Assembly (NCBI GenBank): GCA_021234155.1 | Contig: JAJEKV010000028.1 | Coordinates: 13,780,134-13,844,133 of the forward strand | Direction of reading: 5' to 3' | Source of the DNA: Isoetes taiwanensis | Taxonomy: Eukaryota > Streptophyta > Lycopodiopsida > Isoetales > Isoetaceae | Length of the DNA: 64,000 nucleotides | Shown here: positions 41,311-52,369 of the stretch, piece after piece | Position numbering within the stretch: the first letter of the stretch is position 1 | Layout of the letters: each line of letters begins with the position of its first letter | Position numbers and translations under genes: made by a program | The notes under the pieces: model-generated | The model's input: the letters and a program-made list of their open reading frames with translations, nothing else | Told to the model about the DNA's origin: nothing | Databases searched by the model: none

Positions 41311-41454
41311 ATTTTGTCTTCCTATTTGAGGCTTGTTGCAACCAATAAATGTTTTTTAGTCAAAATTACTAATGAAAAAGTAATTTATTAATCAAAAAAT
41401 TATTATTAATGGTAAATAAATTATTAATCATAACTTGTAGATAAAGTGTCGCTA

Positions 41455-41720
41455 TTGACGTCAAACCCCTAGGTTTTGTGTGCTACATCATCAAACCCTA
41501 GATTGTAAAATGCCATGTGGCACAATCTAGGGTTTGATGATGTGGCACACGCAAGCTAGGGTTTGATGACATGGCACTTACTATGATGTGGCAATAGGAA
41601 GTCGCGACGACACAACCTAGGGTTTGATGATGTGCCACACGCAACGTGAGGGTTTCATGATGTGGCACTAAAAATGCCACGGGGATAATTTAGGGTTCGG
41701 TGTATGACATGATACATGGC
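41455..41720. repeat. Degenerate repeat with CTAGGGTTTGATGATGTGGCAC
   Basis: Five or six copies of AACCTAGGGTTTGATGATGT, then GGCACA or GCCACA, at 45-60 bp spacing, the first in inverted orientation (AAACCCTAG). It lies upstream of the ATG at 41893. Confidence 0.8.
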
Positions 41721-41892
41721 CCGATAATATGGCAACCTAGAGTTCGATATGCACCCCATACCTATATACGAGAGATACTTTTCTAATATAAATAAGAAGA
41801 TAAGAATATAAATTTAGGTATTTATTCAAAGACACTTGTTCAAAGCTTTTCTCTCTCTAATTCTCGTTATGTTCAAATTAATATATATAGTC

Positions 41893-42015
41893 ATGGCGGA
41901 GGCTCAATTCTTAGCGGTTTTCCTCATTGTGGCCCTCTTTACACTGATGCAATATTCATGGCATTATCGTCTCCCCTCCTTCCCAGGTCAAGGCGGTCAA
42001 GGATCAAGTAGATAG
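41893..42015 (+). CDS. 40-residue ORF with a membrane segment
   Basis: ATG at 41893 opens MAEAQFLAVFLIVALFTLMQ, a clear hydrophobic helix or signal anchor, followed by YSWHYRLPSFPGQGGQGSSR and TAG at 42013-42015. It could be a micropeptide or the first exon of a secreted or membrane protein. No donor is obvious inside it. The multi-exon gene to its right may be separate. Confidence 0.35.
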   Translation: MAEAQFLAVFLIVALFTLMQYSWHYRLPSFPGQGGQGSSR

Positions 42016-42156
42016 TCTGCCCGGCTCATTAGTGGCACATTTCAACCATAAAAATACTATTTTTCATCTCTATGGTTTGTAAGTATCATTCTATTATTGC
42101 AACCAATATCATTCATGGTTATCAAATGTTTCTCTCACAATTTCTTTTTGATCTAG

Positions 42157-44238
42157 GTGTGTGCTTTTTTTCTACGATGAATAGAGGTAATCGCAATCGC
42201 ATTTTAGAATGAGCAAGACGAAGGTAAGTATTTATATAGTTTTATTATACGCTTTACCCTCTAATTAGGTATGTGAGTTTATGCATGGAGTTTTAATTTG
42301 TTGTGTAGAGGAAAGGGACGAGTTTAGAGAAAATAGGAGGAGGACTCCACGAGGTAGGGGCAATCGTCTTTGATGTTCCTCTAAGACGCCAACCTCCACC
42401 TATCACTACACCAAAGGGTTTGGGTATTAAGATAGTTTTTATAAAAATAATAAATAAATGAATTGTTTTTTGCATGATATTTGTGTACCAAGCGGCTCCT
42501 CCGCCCGGCCCGCCTTCCTCGCAAACATGTCTCCCCGAGAGAGACCAAATTGCGGCATATTTTGCCTCTTTTGACACCAACGCCGCTTAGGGGCAGCCTC
42601 CACGCCCCTATTCCCCAAACATAGTGTTGATTATCGGCCTCCACGCTCGCGAGAATATTGAGAATGCTAGACGTAGTATGGACTCCCGCTCTAGGCAAGA
42701 GACGGGAACAGATTTTTCTAATGCAAGGAACTTGGAGGAAGATTTCAACAGTAAATATATATCCACTACGCATCAAACATTTCTTTGGTTGCGGCATGTT
42801 AAAGATGCTCATTCTCTCATTACTTCCCGTGTCAAGAAGTAGTGGAGCAACAGACTCTAACGTTCAAGATCGCGACGATCATCACGGGGTTCGATCCAAA
42901 GAACATGGTCGCCGCCGCTGACTTGGAGAGGGAAGGATCCCGACGACGCCCACGTGTCAAGAAGAAGAGCCCATTTCGCTTTGTTTTAGACACGTAAGTC
43001 TCAAGGGTGAATTGGCCCCAATATACCCGACTATCATATTAATAATAATTTTTTGATGTAAGTTATGTGAACATATTATTTAAGATATCAACCTTAAATA
43101 TTAGTACTTTGTCATCTAAATTTGTTGTTTTGTTCATTCTCTTCACTTAGAATACATTGTAAAGTGCTCAAAAGGTTCTTAATCGGGATCGGGATATGTA
43201 TATTGACGGTAGACATAAACACGCTTTTATATACCCACCATTTATGCTTCAGGGACGCTTCTTCCTAAGAAGGATGATGAGGGAAGTGTCTTTATACTAC
43301 ACCGAGGGACGCGGTCACAAATAATATCTCTCGCTTATGGCCTCCCCGCGGTATAGGGGAGTGGCCTGGTGCTTATGACCAACGCCAAATAGAGAGCGTC
43401 AAAAATAAAATGAAACAGAAGTTTCCCGAGATATAAAAAAGCAAAGGCGCGACCGGAAGAAGCTCACTTCGATGATGGGCGAAGCTTATACGAAAAAAGG
43501 AGGTACATGACCTAGTCATAGTCTTGTTTTATTATTTTGATATTGCGTTGATCTATCGATGTATGTCAAAGGCACAATGTGGTCAAGGAACCTGAAGGCG
43601 ACTTTTGCTTAAAAAGAAGGAGGCGATTGGTCAAAAGTCCCTAAACCACTTAATCTCCACAAGGAAGATATCAAGGTATTTCTTATTTTTTTTGTCATTC
43701 GTTCACTTTAACTTGTGATAATGTTGTGTGCCTTGCAATCAGATTGCATTCGAACGCGCAAAGGATCCGAAAAAAACATAGAGCTCTGGACCGACAAAGC
43801 AACTAAAAGCACGCCAAAGCCGCCTCTCATTTGGGTCTCGGGTCGGAAAGGGTTTCATTATAGATTCGTAAGAGCTATATTAGTTCACATTAATTTTAAT
43901 AAGAACTTTAAATGTCACTAGCTAATACTCGTTATATTGTCATAGGAATATCTATACGGGTTTGCCCCTAGCAAGCAGCAGGTACAAGTAGCCACGGAAC
44001 GTGGAGCTGTTTATCTGTATCAACAGTTATACGACGAGGGAACTCTCCCACTTCAAGGGAATGCGGGGGTGCGTTGTAGAAAATTATTATAATTCTATGA
44101 ACTACATTAACGCCATATTCTTTTTGGTTTTATAGGAAGCGATGGGCATGATATGAATGAAGGTCTAGAGCATGACATGGGGCTCTGGGCGGATAGGATC
44201 TCAAACGTCATTTGGAGAGCCATCCAATCGCGAACCGT
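42157..44238 (+). CDS. Multi-exon gene, possibly transposase-derived
   Basis: A regular series of splice signals is visible: acceptor TTTGATCTAG (ends about 42156) to donor AAG/GTAAGT (42225); acceptor GTTGTGTAG (42308); a long exon 42486-42973 ending at GACAC/GTAAGT; acceptor TTCACTTAG (about 43150) to GAG/GTACATG; CAAG/GTATTT (43676); GCAATCAG (43741) to GATTC/GTAAGAG; GTCATAG (43946) to GGGG/GTGCGT; TTTTATAG (about 44137) to GAACC/GTAAGTC. Coding pieces include AAPPPGPPSSQTCLPERDQI, SKYISTTHQTFLWLRHVKD, WTDKATKSTPKPPLIWVSG and EYLYGFAPSKQQVQVATERG. The arrangement resembles plant transposase-24/CACTA accessory proteins (a conserved G-x-K-x-F block then helices), but this is a weak call. 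Frames shift inside two exons. Confidence 0.45.
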
Positions 44239-44339
44239 AAGTCTTGCGGTTCGAGGTTCGGCGCTCTCTAACTACGTACTCGGATGACTACTCCAATCAA
44301 TCGAGAGAGTAGCTCTAGGCTAAAAGGGTGGATACTCCT

Positions 44340-44535
44340 CTTAACGAAGTCTTTGTGATTATTTAAAAATATAAATACAATTCACTTTTTTGATTATTTA
44401 AAAATATAAATATAAAAATAATTTTGTGACTATTTAAAAATATGAATATAAAAACACTTTTGTGATTATTTAAAAATATTTTTATATTTATATTTTTTAT
44501 ATAAATATTTTTTTATTTTTTTTTTATTTTTTTTT
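44340..44535. repeat. AT-rich tandem repeat TGATTATTTAAAAATATAAATA
   Basis: Four units of about 50 bp (GTGATTATTTAAAAATAT...AAAATAATTTT) followed by a T-rich run. Confidence 0.85.
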
Positions 44536-44539
44536 CCTA

Positions 44540-45050
44540 CACGTCGCATGCGACGTATCCACGCGTTTTTTTTTTTGCCACGTGGCTTTTCTATACGCGG
44601 ATTTTCGAATTTTCCACGTGTATATTCCCACGTGTCACGCCGCGATGCGACGCCTACATCGCGGGCTTTTACGAGCGTGTATATTGCGTGTATATTCCAC
44701 GTGTATATACCACGCGTGTATATACCACGTCGTTCCATCGTCACGCGCCGCGCGATGCGACGTATACACGCGGGCTTTTTACCTGGACGCTGCGGATTTT
44801 GGGTGATGTTCCACGCGTATATTCCACGTATATTTCACGTGTCGTTGCCATGCGACGCCTGCGCGACGTGCGTGTCGCACGTCTGGCGACGCCTACGCTG
44901 ACGCCGCCAACGTCGCATGCGACGCCGCGCCGCATGCGGCGTAATGTCCGCAAACGACGTCATAGCGACGTCCGGGCGACGCCGCCGACGCCGTCGACGC
45001 CGCGCGTCACGCCGCTATTGGCGCCGCTAAATGCCCCTTTTCTTGTTGTG
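44540..45050 (-). mobile_element. GC-rich palindromic element (class III), copy 2
   Basis: Read on the minus strand it begins TCACAACAAGAAAAGGGGCA then TTTAGCGGCGCC, the same edge as copy 1 at 23595. Inside are many GTCGCATGCGACGCC palindromes and CACGTGTATATTCC-type tandem units. The element seems to end in the T-rich run near 44520-44540. Open frames on both strands result from GC content and palindromes. Confidence 0.6.
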
Positions 45051-45054
45051 ATCG

Positions 45055-45190
45055 CACGTGTATACAACCCCCGCATAAGGTCTCTGCGGCCTGCGTGTAT
45101 ACAACCCCCCGCATAAGGTCTATGATACGTAAGTAATCGTACTAACGGTATACAACCCCTGATAAGGTCTATACAACCCCCATAATAAAA
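45055..45190. repeat. Tandem TATACAACCCCCGCATAAGGTCT
   Basis: Four copies of about 23 bp core with variable spacers (about 45055-45185). Confidence 0.85.
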
Positions 45191-45199
45191 AAATTCCAG

Positions 45200-48100
45200 T
45201 TTACTAAAAATTTTCCCATTATAATGAAATTGTGCTTCATAGGTTACACTCACATGAGGACACATATTAACTCATTGGTTATGTCTATACATTTATCAGA
45301 CATCCAGATATTCTTACATTGACATCGCACAGATACGGCGGAAGCATCGGAAGCATGTCTGGTGCTTCTTGAGGCGGTTATGTAATGATGGTTAAGCAAA
45401 AGAATTGGTATGACGTAGAAAGACGCTGGATATAGCACCATAGAGGTGAGGGAAAAGTGATGTATGATTATCTGGCGTAGACCATGTTAGAGAGGTACTA
45501 CACTAAGGTGGAAACTGGATTATAAGTACCCAGCTCATGAAAGGGAGATCACTTTAAAAGTGTAGGTTTCGACAATGGTGGTGAACGTATAAAATGTCGA
45601 CCCGACATTGTATAGCTATTGGTACTTAAATCGAGGTATGATTCGTGGAACGGTAGAGAATAATGTCGTATGACGATGTTGATCCATAAACGATGGATTA
45701 TAAAATTACGCATACGTTGCGTTTCGTAAGGAGATTGATGTTCCTGAGGCGTGAAATAAAGACGCAAGGTTATAGACGAGTAAGAAGACCACGTAGATAC
45801 GTTTAATGAAATTGGTCAAATGCATGACCATATGCATGGTATAAATTAAGGAAATGGACACATCTTATGTCTACTGGGCGCATCGAGATACGGAATAAAA
45901 GACTGAATAATAGTGTGGAACGTAGTTTCCACACAAGGTGAAGAGAGTCGAAGTCGAATTGAACGAAGACAGGAATAAGCATTCTGTAAGACTGCTGGAA
46001 TGGAAGACGGCAATTGCTCGCAAAAGGTGCAACCGTCTGAAAGCTACAAAGTATGTTGGAGCTTTGCCGAAGCTAGACTATGAAGGAAAGTTGACCTTCA
46101 ACTAATGATACATTAGGGAGGCAAGTAATGCACCCACAAGGCCAATGTTTGACAAGAGGTGCTTGAAAGAAGTTGTAAACATATTTCAAATATAGAGAAT
46201 TTGAAGGAATACTTTGAATAGTCCAAAGTCTGGAGTATGAACAAGGTAGGTGCCCAATGAACATCTCACCAAGGAGAATCCGCTCTGGACTTGGTATCGT
46301 GTATATTCCATATGAATACGGAAGTAATGAAGAGAAGAGTTCTTATACTAGACGTTAAACATGTCCACTAGGAACTTAGGCTGGCATCTGCCCCTGTGGA
46401 ATTTGTGACGAGCGGTTGAGGATGATGGCAAACTAAGGTTAGAGAGTCTAAAAAGTGTGGGGTCAAAACCACAACATATATATAGTACAAGCTAAAGGAG
46501 TTGAGGAAATACAATTGCGGAAAGTATGAACATAGCTAGGTGGCTATGCCAACGAGTTACATATGAGTCTAGACTTAGGGTTGGTGCACACGTGTTACTA
46601 TATCACATAATTACACGATAGGGATGGTGGATGTTGGAAGGACTTAGTAGTATCAAATACTACACTAGTGAGGATATCAAGGATGTCGATTGTGACATCC
46701 AGATGTATGTCATATTGGAAGATGGTAGAATATTCGTACAAGGCGAGTGAAATATTACTTGACAAGGTTTAAAGAATAAGCATAATGATATGCTTGTATG
46801 TGTAGATATTGGATTAGGTATGCTTTACCAGAGATAAACATTCAAGCTATCCGAATGGTTAGGGGTGCCTGTCTTAGGTTTATCGTACTAAGGAATATGC
46901 AAAGAGTTTAAATCAGGGAAAATAGCTAGAGTAAGTCTAGCATATACGGTGATGTTACATTCAAAAACATCCCGAGGATGGTCGGAACAGTGTTGGAATA
47001 ACCGATAATGAGAGCTTAATTACTTAAAGGTTCTAGATACCAATGAATTATTTCAGCATTATAAGCTGAGAGCATCTATTCGGGTTGGGAATAAAAAGAT
47101 GTATAAAATATCGCATGCCCCTGATGGAAGAAAAGGAGTACGATGACTTCGGCGATTATACCTTTAGGAATAACCGAGAAGAGGGCAACACGTAGGAATT
47201 TCAAGTCCTGATAAAATCAAGACGAGGTATATAGATCAGACGGGGTGAGATTATATATCCTAAGAGTTACCCTACTCGCGGAGAACAATTCTAGATACCG
47301 AAGTAGAAGCTGGAGGATCCCTTGCCTTGAGGCATAAACCCCTTAGAGATTATGACTTGGACACTCTTAAGAGGGTAAGGAATCGGATAACTACATGGCA
47401 GTTACTACGAACATTGAAACGTTGGGTTTTCCTATTAAGAGACCAAGAGGTTTTAGTGCCTCCGCTTCATTATAAGGGAGCCAAAGACGACAACATTTGA
47501 AACTGATCAAAAACTGAAGTTCACATGATAACTTAAGAAAAATAGGTTAATTGTGACTAAGCATGGCGGAACAGGAGGGATATCTAACTGAAGGAACCTT
47601 TAGAAAAGGCCTTTGACTATGGTTTGGACTTATGGCATAATCCGGTATGGGGATCATAGTTTGTGTACGAGGTTAAAGTACCATAAGGTACTAAAGGAAT
47701 GGTTGAAATAGCTGGAGACCCTATCAAAATGTAGACAGCATATACAAGTCCAACATAGAGTTGGCCTCTGTCCATTTGGGAAGTAGGTGGCGTAGCCACA
47801 TCATAAAGTTACATAGGCAATGGGCTTTGTTTGAAAAAACTACCAAGGTTATATTTTAGCTAAGTTAGAGCAGAGCTCTAACATTGTGGGATGTGGATAT
47901 ATGGTTATTATGCACATACTGTGCACATATACGATAAAGATCTTGGAGAGATAATCTAAGTGGCGACACAAGGAGAGAAAGATATGATGTTGTAGTTGGC
48001 ACTTGAAATAAATGTCAACGGCCAATAGAATGAAGCGTAAGATGATGGGGTTGAATAGTACAATAGTACAATTCCAGGAAAGGTAGCGAATAGCAGTTAC

Positions 48101-50110
48101 TTGCTAGAAGTCCAAATGTGTCTTGCATCGACACCTGAGACTAGCTTTCCCCTTGATCTATACCCGGATCAGGCAGAGGTGAACGCCATGTATTACATGG
48201 AGGTGTAAGTTAGAATATACAGGACTCGAACATCGATACAAGTCCGGGTTGTATCAAATGTAGGTATTGTAGGAAGGCTCACAAAATAGAAGGCAAGTGC
48301 TTTGATGACTCCAGGTAATCTACGATTCATACGAAGGCTCAGTCGCTGACTTAGGCCCTAACTATGGCTTAAATAAGGATGCTAAGTCATTTGGAATGCC
48401 ACAACAGCGGCATAACGTCATGACAGAGAAATGTAACGACTAACATTTCTAGAATGTAGGACAATATTGAATCATAACCCCCAATGATAGGTGGGTTAAC
48501 AACATAGGGAGCATATGATAGCGGCTTATAAGCCACAAGACAGTTAACGAATACGTAAAGGAGTAAATGGATTGGTGACTCTACTGAATAAAGGTCACAG
48601 CCAAAGAGTGAATTGTGTATGCTGTGCCAGGCTTAAGGGCCAGGATACTGAAAATCGGCCATAGTCGTAGAAAACATATTGAAGAAGAGAAGGAATGAAG
48701 GACCCTTATTAATGATATTTAGCAACCTGGATAGGAAGGTTATTACTAACATGAAGGGTGGTCTTTGTTAACATGCAAAGATAGACTTGCGGCTTGAAAG
48801 GCAGCAAGAGCTGAAAAACTCTTTAAAGATTTGGTGCATGTCTTAGGGAAGAAGACTTCCATGTCCTAGGACGACATGGTGTTTGGAGTTCACCAAGAAC
48901 CTTTTTAATAGATGGATAGATAGATAGATAGTTCTTTTACGTCATGCCGCATTGGCAGCGTCCATAAGGACATATGAGGGGCCCCCAGAGACTTGAACAC
49001 AAGAACTCTTAATAGGGGAGGCCTATCTTGAGAGGTCTTTGGGTGGTACTGTCCTTTGGGATATTCACATAATCCCTTGGAATATATAAGTTCATTTGCG
49101 GAACTTAAGGACGTTTAGGCACTAAAATAATGGTTGGAAATACTTTGCCCCAACCATATCTAGATACCCTAGAAGGAGGTAATTAGTCAACAATGGTTGG
49201 ATGCCATTGGAACGTACAGGAGAACAACTCCAAAAGAGGGTAGGCTACTTGTCAATCGGCAGCGGTGGCGTGGCCTTGAGATAAATAATCACGACCATAT
49301 AGGTGGTAAAGTTTTGGACAAAACAATACTAAAGTTTGTACCCTGGATTAATTAGAATAAAGTGATGACATTGTTGTGGGGGTTCTAACACAAGCACTCA
49401 CTCGTGTCATAGAGTATGTATCGCGATCTAGGGAAGTGGTCCATAAAAAGAACAAGACCATTGAGAAGAAGTATTGAAGGGTGGCGGGGATCAAAGAAAT
49501 CCAAACCCATGGTCTAGAAGGGTGTTGCATGGCAGTCCCTAGTTGGTTGGGTGAAAAGAGATCCTTTCTCTAGGAAATGAGACGTAAGGTTTAGACACTA
49601 GAGAGAGACAACGTTAATTATAATTATATCTATAAAATATTACTTAACGCATAATATATAACGTCGAATAAGGTCTAATATAAAGCATATATGGATGTAG
49701 TATAGATTGAATCATGGCAAGGCCCGAGGAAATTTTGTTATCAAGGCATCTACCAAAGGGGAAAAAAATTATTTAAAGCTATAAGCTGGGGAATGTCGAT
49801 AACTGGACATTATTATCGTCGCCTAAAGAATATCCAAGGTGATAGTGGATTAGAATCCAACTTGGGAGTTTCTATCTTACTCCGAGGAATTCCCTTCCAT
49901 CGCTCAACGTGAACGTATGTCGGTATGGTTGCGGAAACATTCCGCAGTGATGATAATAACTCTTAAGTTATTCCTAGCTCACTATGGTTGCACAAGTCCG
50001 GCGGAGTTGTTGCCACCGCAGCGTTGGTTTAGGGAAGAGTGATGGTAGACAGGAGTCTTTCTAGAGAAACAGGGATATTATTGGTTAAGTACAATATAAG
50101 ACTATTATAC
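45200..50110 (+). other. AG-rich degenerate stretch, possible retroelement relic
   Basis: For nearly 5 kb the plus strand is rich in A and G, and no ATG frame exceeds about 72 codons on either strand. Near 48252-48303 the plus strand reads C-I-K-C-R-Y-C-R-K-A-H-K-I-E-G-K-C-F-D, a near match to a retroelement CCHC zinc knuckle lacking one residue. Near 47302-47500 a frame without ATG stays open for about 65 codons (LRDYDLDTLKRVRNRITTW). No protease, RT or integrase motif was recognised. It could be an old retroelement interior. Confidence 0.3.
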
Positions 50111-50120
50111 CTACTAAAAA

Positions 50121-50192
50121 GAGGCTTATCCTGTTGGTAAAGCGTTTGGCTAGGTGCTAGGAGGTCGAGGGTTCAAGATCCTATAGTACCCT
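50121..50192 (+). repeat. tRNA-derived SINE-like unit 1
   Basis: A-box-like TGTTGGTAAAGCG (50132-50144) and B-box-like GGTTCAAGATCC (50170-50181) are spaced as in a tRNA. The rest does not fold into a full cloverleaf with a known anticodon. Confidence 0.6.
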
Positions 50193-50257
50193 TCTATCTA
50201 AAAGTTGCTATGCAGAGAAACAAGGTTTCTATATGTAAGATACGTATGACATTAAAG

Positions 50258-50345
50258 AGGGCTTGGTGTGGTGGTAAGCACCCAAGATTGGAATTGAGAG
50301 GTTGTGGGTTCAAATCTGGGTCGAGCGGTTGAAAAAATAGGTATA
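50258..50345 (+). repeat. tRNA-derived SINE-like unit 2
   Basis: A-box-like TGTGGTGGTAAGCAC (50267-50281) and B-box-like GGGTTCAAATCTGGG (50306-50320), followed by A-rich sequence (50336-50365), fit a SINE head and tail. Confidence 0.6.
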
Positions 50346-50399
50346 TAAAAAAAATATAAAAATTTTTATACGGCGGAAAATACGCATTTTATACGATCG

Positions 50400-50762
50400 G
50401 CGCAGAGATGCGCCGGAGTTACGTTTTGGGCCCCTTACTCGACCGTTTATTGCCGGATGACGATCCCTCTAGGGTACTTGGACCATGCCCGATGCACTGG
50501 AGCAAAAATCGCCTCAATTCGAGTTGCCTAGAGAAAGTTATGGCCTCCAGAAGAAAGGGACTGCATTCTGCCGAAACTGAACATAACTTCATCTTAATAT
50601 TTGGAATTTTTCTTCTTAACTAGCTCAATCCTCGCATACTTAGGCCAAAACTCATCCTACTTATGGATTTGGTATAAGTTTTCTACGTTAGAGGTCCCCT
50701 ACTATCTAACGGTCTAACGAGTTAGACATGGCCAGTGCTATGATCTGGTCTACCAAGATCAT
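50400..50762 (-). other. Leader region of the LTR element
   Basis: Sequence between LTR copy B/PBS and the SINE-like units. On the minus strand it is the untranslated leader of the retrotransposon. The gag frame expected beyond it is absent, so the element is truncated or buried under later insertions. The 71-codon plus-strand ORF here is not supported. Confidence 0.4.
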
Positions 50763-50774
50763 GCTCTGATACCA
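50763..50774 (-). other. Primer-binding site (initiator-Met tRNA type)
   Basis: The minus strand reads TGGTATCAGAGC one base after the end of LTR copy B. This is complementary to the 3' end of plant initiator methionine tRNA and is the usual primer site of plant LTR retrotransposons. It defines copy B as the 5' LTR on the minus strand. Confidence 0.9.
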
Positions 50775-50775
50775 C

Positions 50776-52369
50776 TGTGATGCTCCCCGAATCCATACGA
50801 TGCTCCCATCATATAAATACGAGAAATTCCCCTCTCATGGCGAATCCATCACCACGGAAAGGCCCTCCATCTGACTCGGACCACTTGTGATGGCCAAGCG
50901 TCCGGGTGAAGGACACAGAGGTGTCATTTGTCCCACGCCTTCTATGGGAATCCTATATAGCGGAAGCGTACATACATGTTAGCACCTAGCAACAATACTA
51001 ATAAATAATATACCACCACGAAGGGTGGCCCATCATCATCAATATAACTACAACAGAATACTAACATAACAAAGGAAATACACTATAACTAAGGGCTCTA
51101 CCCCGGGCTCAGACTCCATGGGGGTGACTGATGGTCAGGGCCTCAAGATAACAGCAGACAGAGGTATAACATGGCGTTGGCTGGCATAAGACAATGGCTA
51201 GGGTAGTCCACTCCATCCGCCCCTCCTGTGCGCACTTTGCAGATAGGTTGAATCATGCTATGACGTGCGTGTAGCCCTCCGGAGACGCAATCCCAAGAAA
51301 TCACCCTTCGGGACTACTCCGGGTTACATCTCCCCAGTCCGATGAGGCAGGTCAGAGAGGGGTCTCCTCCCCGAGCATGACGGATCCCTGGGCGTGCTAG
51401 AGAACACGTGCCCCCTCAGTAACCCCCCCATCCGTACCCGACTTACTCCCCTAAATCTAAAGGCTGGCTCACCAGCACGTTCGAGCCCAGGGCGGCCATA
51501 TAGGCTCCCACCCTCCGGCCCAGAGAGTGTCAGACCCATGCCGGCCCACACACAGTGACCGGCTATAAGCCTAGCATACTATAGAAGTCCTGTAGCCTAG
51601 CCACGCTAGGCAAGACCCCACCCCTGATTCACCATCATACTCGTTATCTGGTGCTGAACCACATCATAGCATCCACAGCCAGGTTGGCTCTTGTGCATAG
51701 GCCGCATTTACTGGGTTTTAAGGGTTCTATCTAGGAGCATCTCTACTTCTAGATGGCCTTTAGGTCTCTACCCCCCCTTTTTACCCATACAACACAGGAG
51801 GAACAGAAAGAAAGCTATCCTTACACATCTATCCATCTATAGCTTCGAATAGAACATAAAATAGAGATTAACCATACATCTATCATACAAGGGTTACTCC
51901 TAGCTACCTTCTGAGCATACAAGGGTTAGTCCTATGACTATCTAGGAATCCAAGCTATCTACGTACTAACCGGGATCATAGCTAGGCCCACTATCGCTCC
52001 GGTTCTCCATCCTTCCGGCTGGAACATGGTGGAACAGCAGCTCCTCCTCCACCACCTCCTCCCCATTCAATTTGGGGCAACAGGCGGGAATCTGAAACCC
52101 CAATTTGGGTCCCAAGTTAGTAACTCTCCCTTGCCCAATCGATTTGGGCAGTGTTTGACTCTGGGTTGGCTAGTATTAACTAATTTGATATTTTAGCCCT
52201 TTTTAATATTAGGTTTCGAATTAGGGTTTAACGTTAGGTTTCCACTTTAATAATTAATTATTAACATAGCTAACCTTAGCTTATGAATAATTAATGTGCC
52301 ATTAATTATTCATAGTGACGTGTCATGTATTTATACTTAAAAATGCGTATAAATATGTGGAACGTCACA
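50776..52369 (-). mobile_element. LTR copy B (5' LTR, minus strand)
   Basis: 1594 bp with TG...CA ends and terminal TGTGA / TCACA. Near identical to LTR copy A without its MITE, apart from small indels (for example in the CTACCCCCCC run and around 52060-52160). A TATA-like CTATATAGG on the minus strand (about 50952-50960) could be the promoter. Short ORFs match those in copy A only because the DNA is duplicated. Confidence 0.9.
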
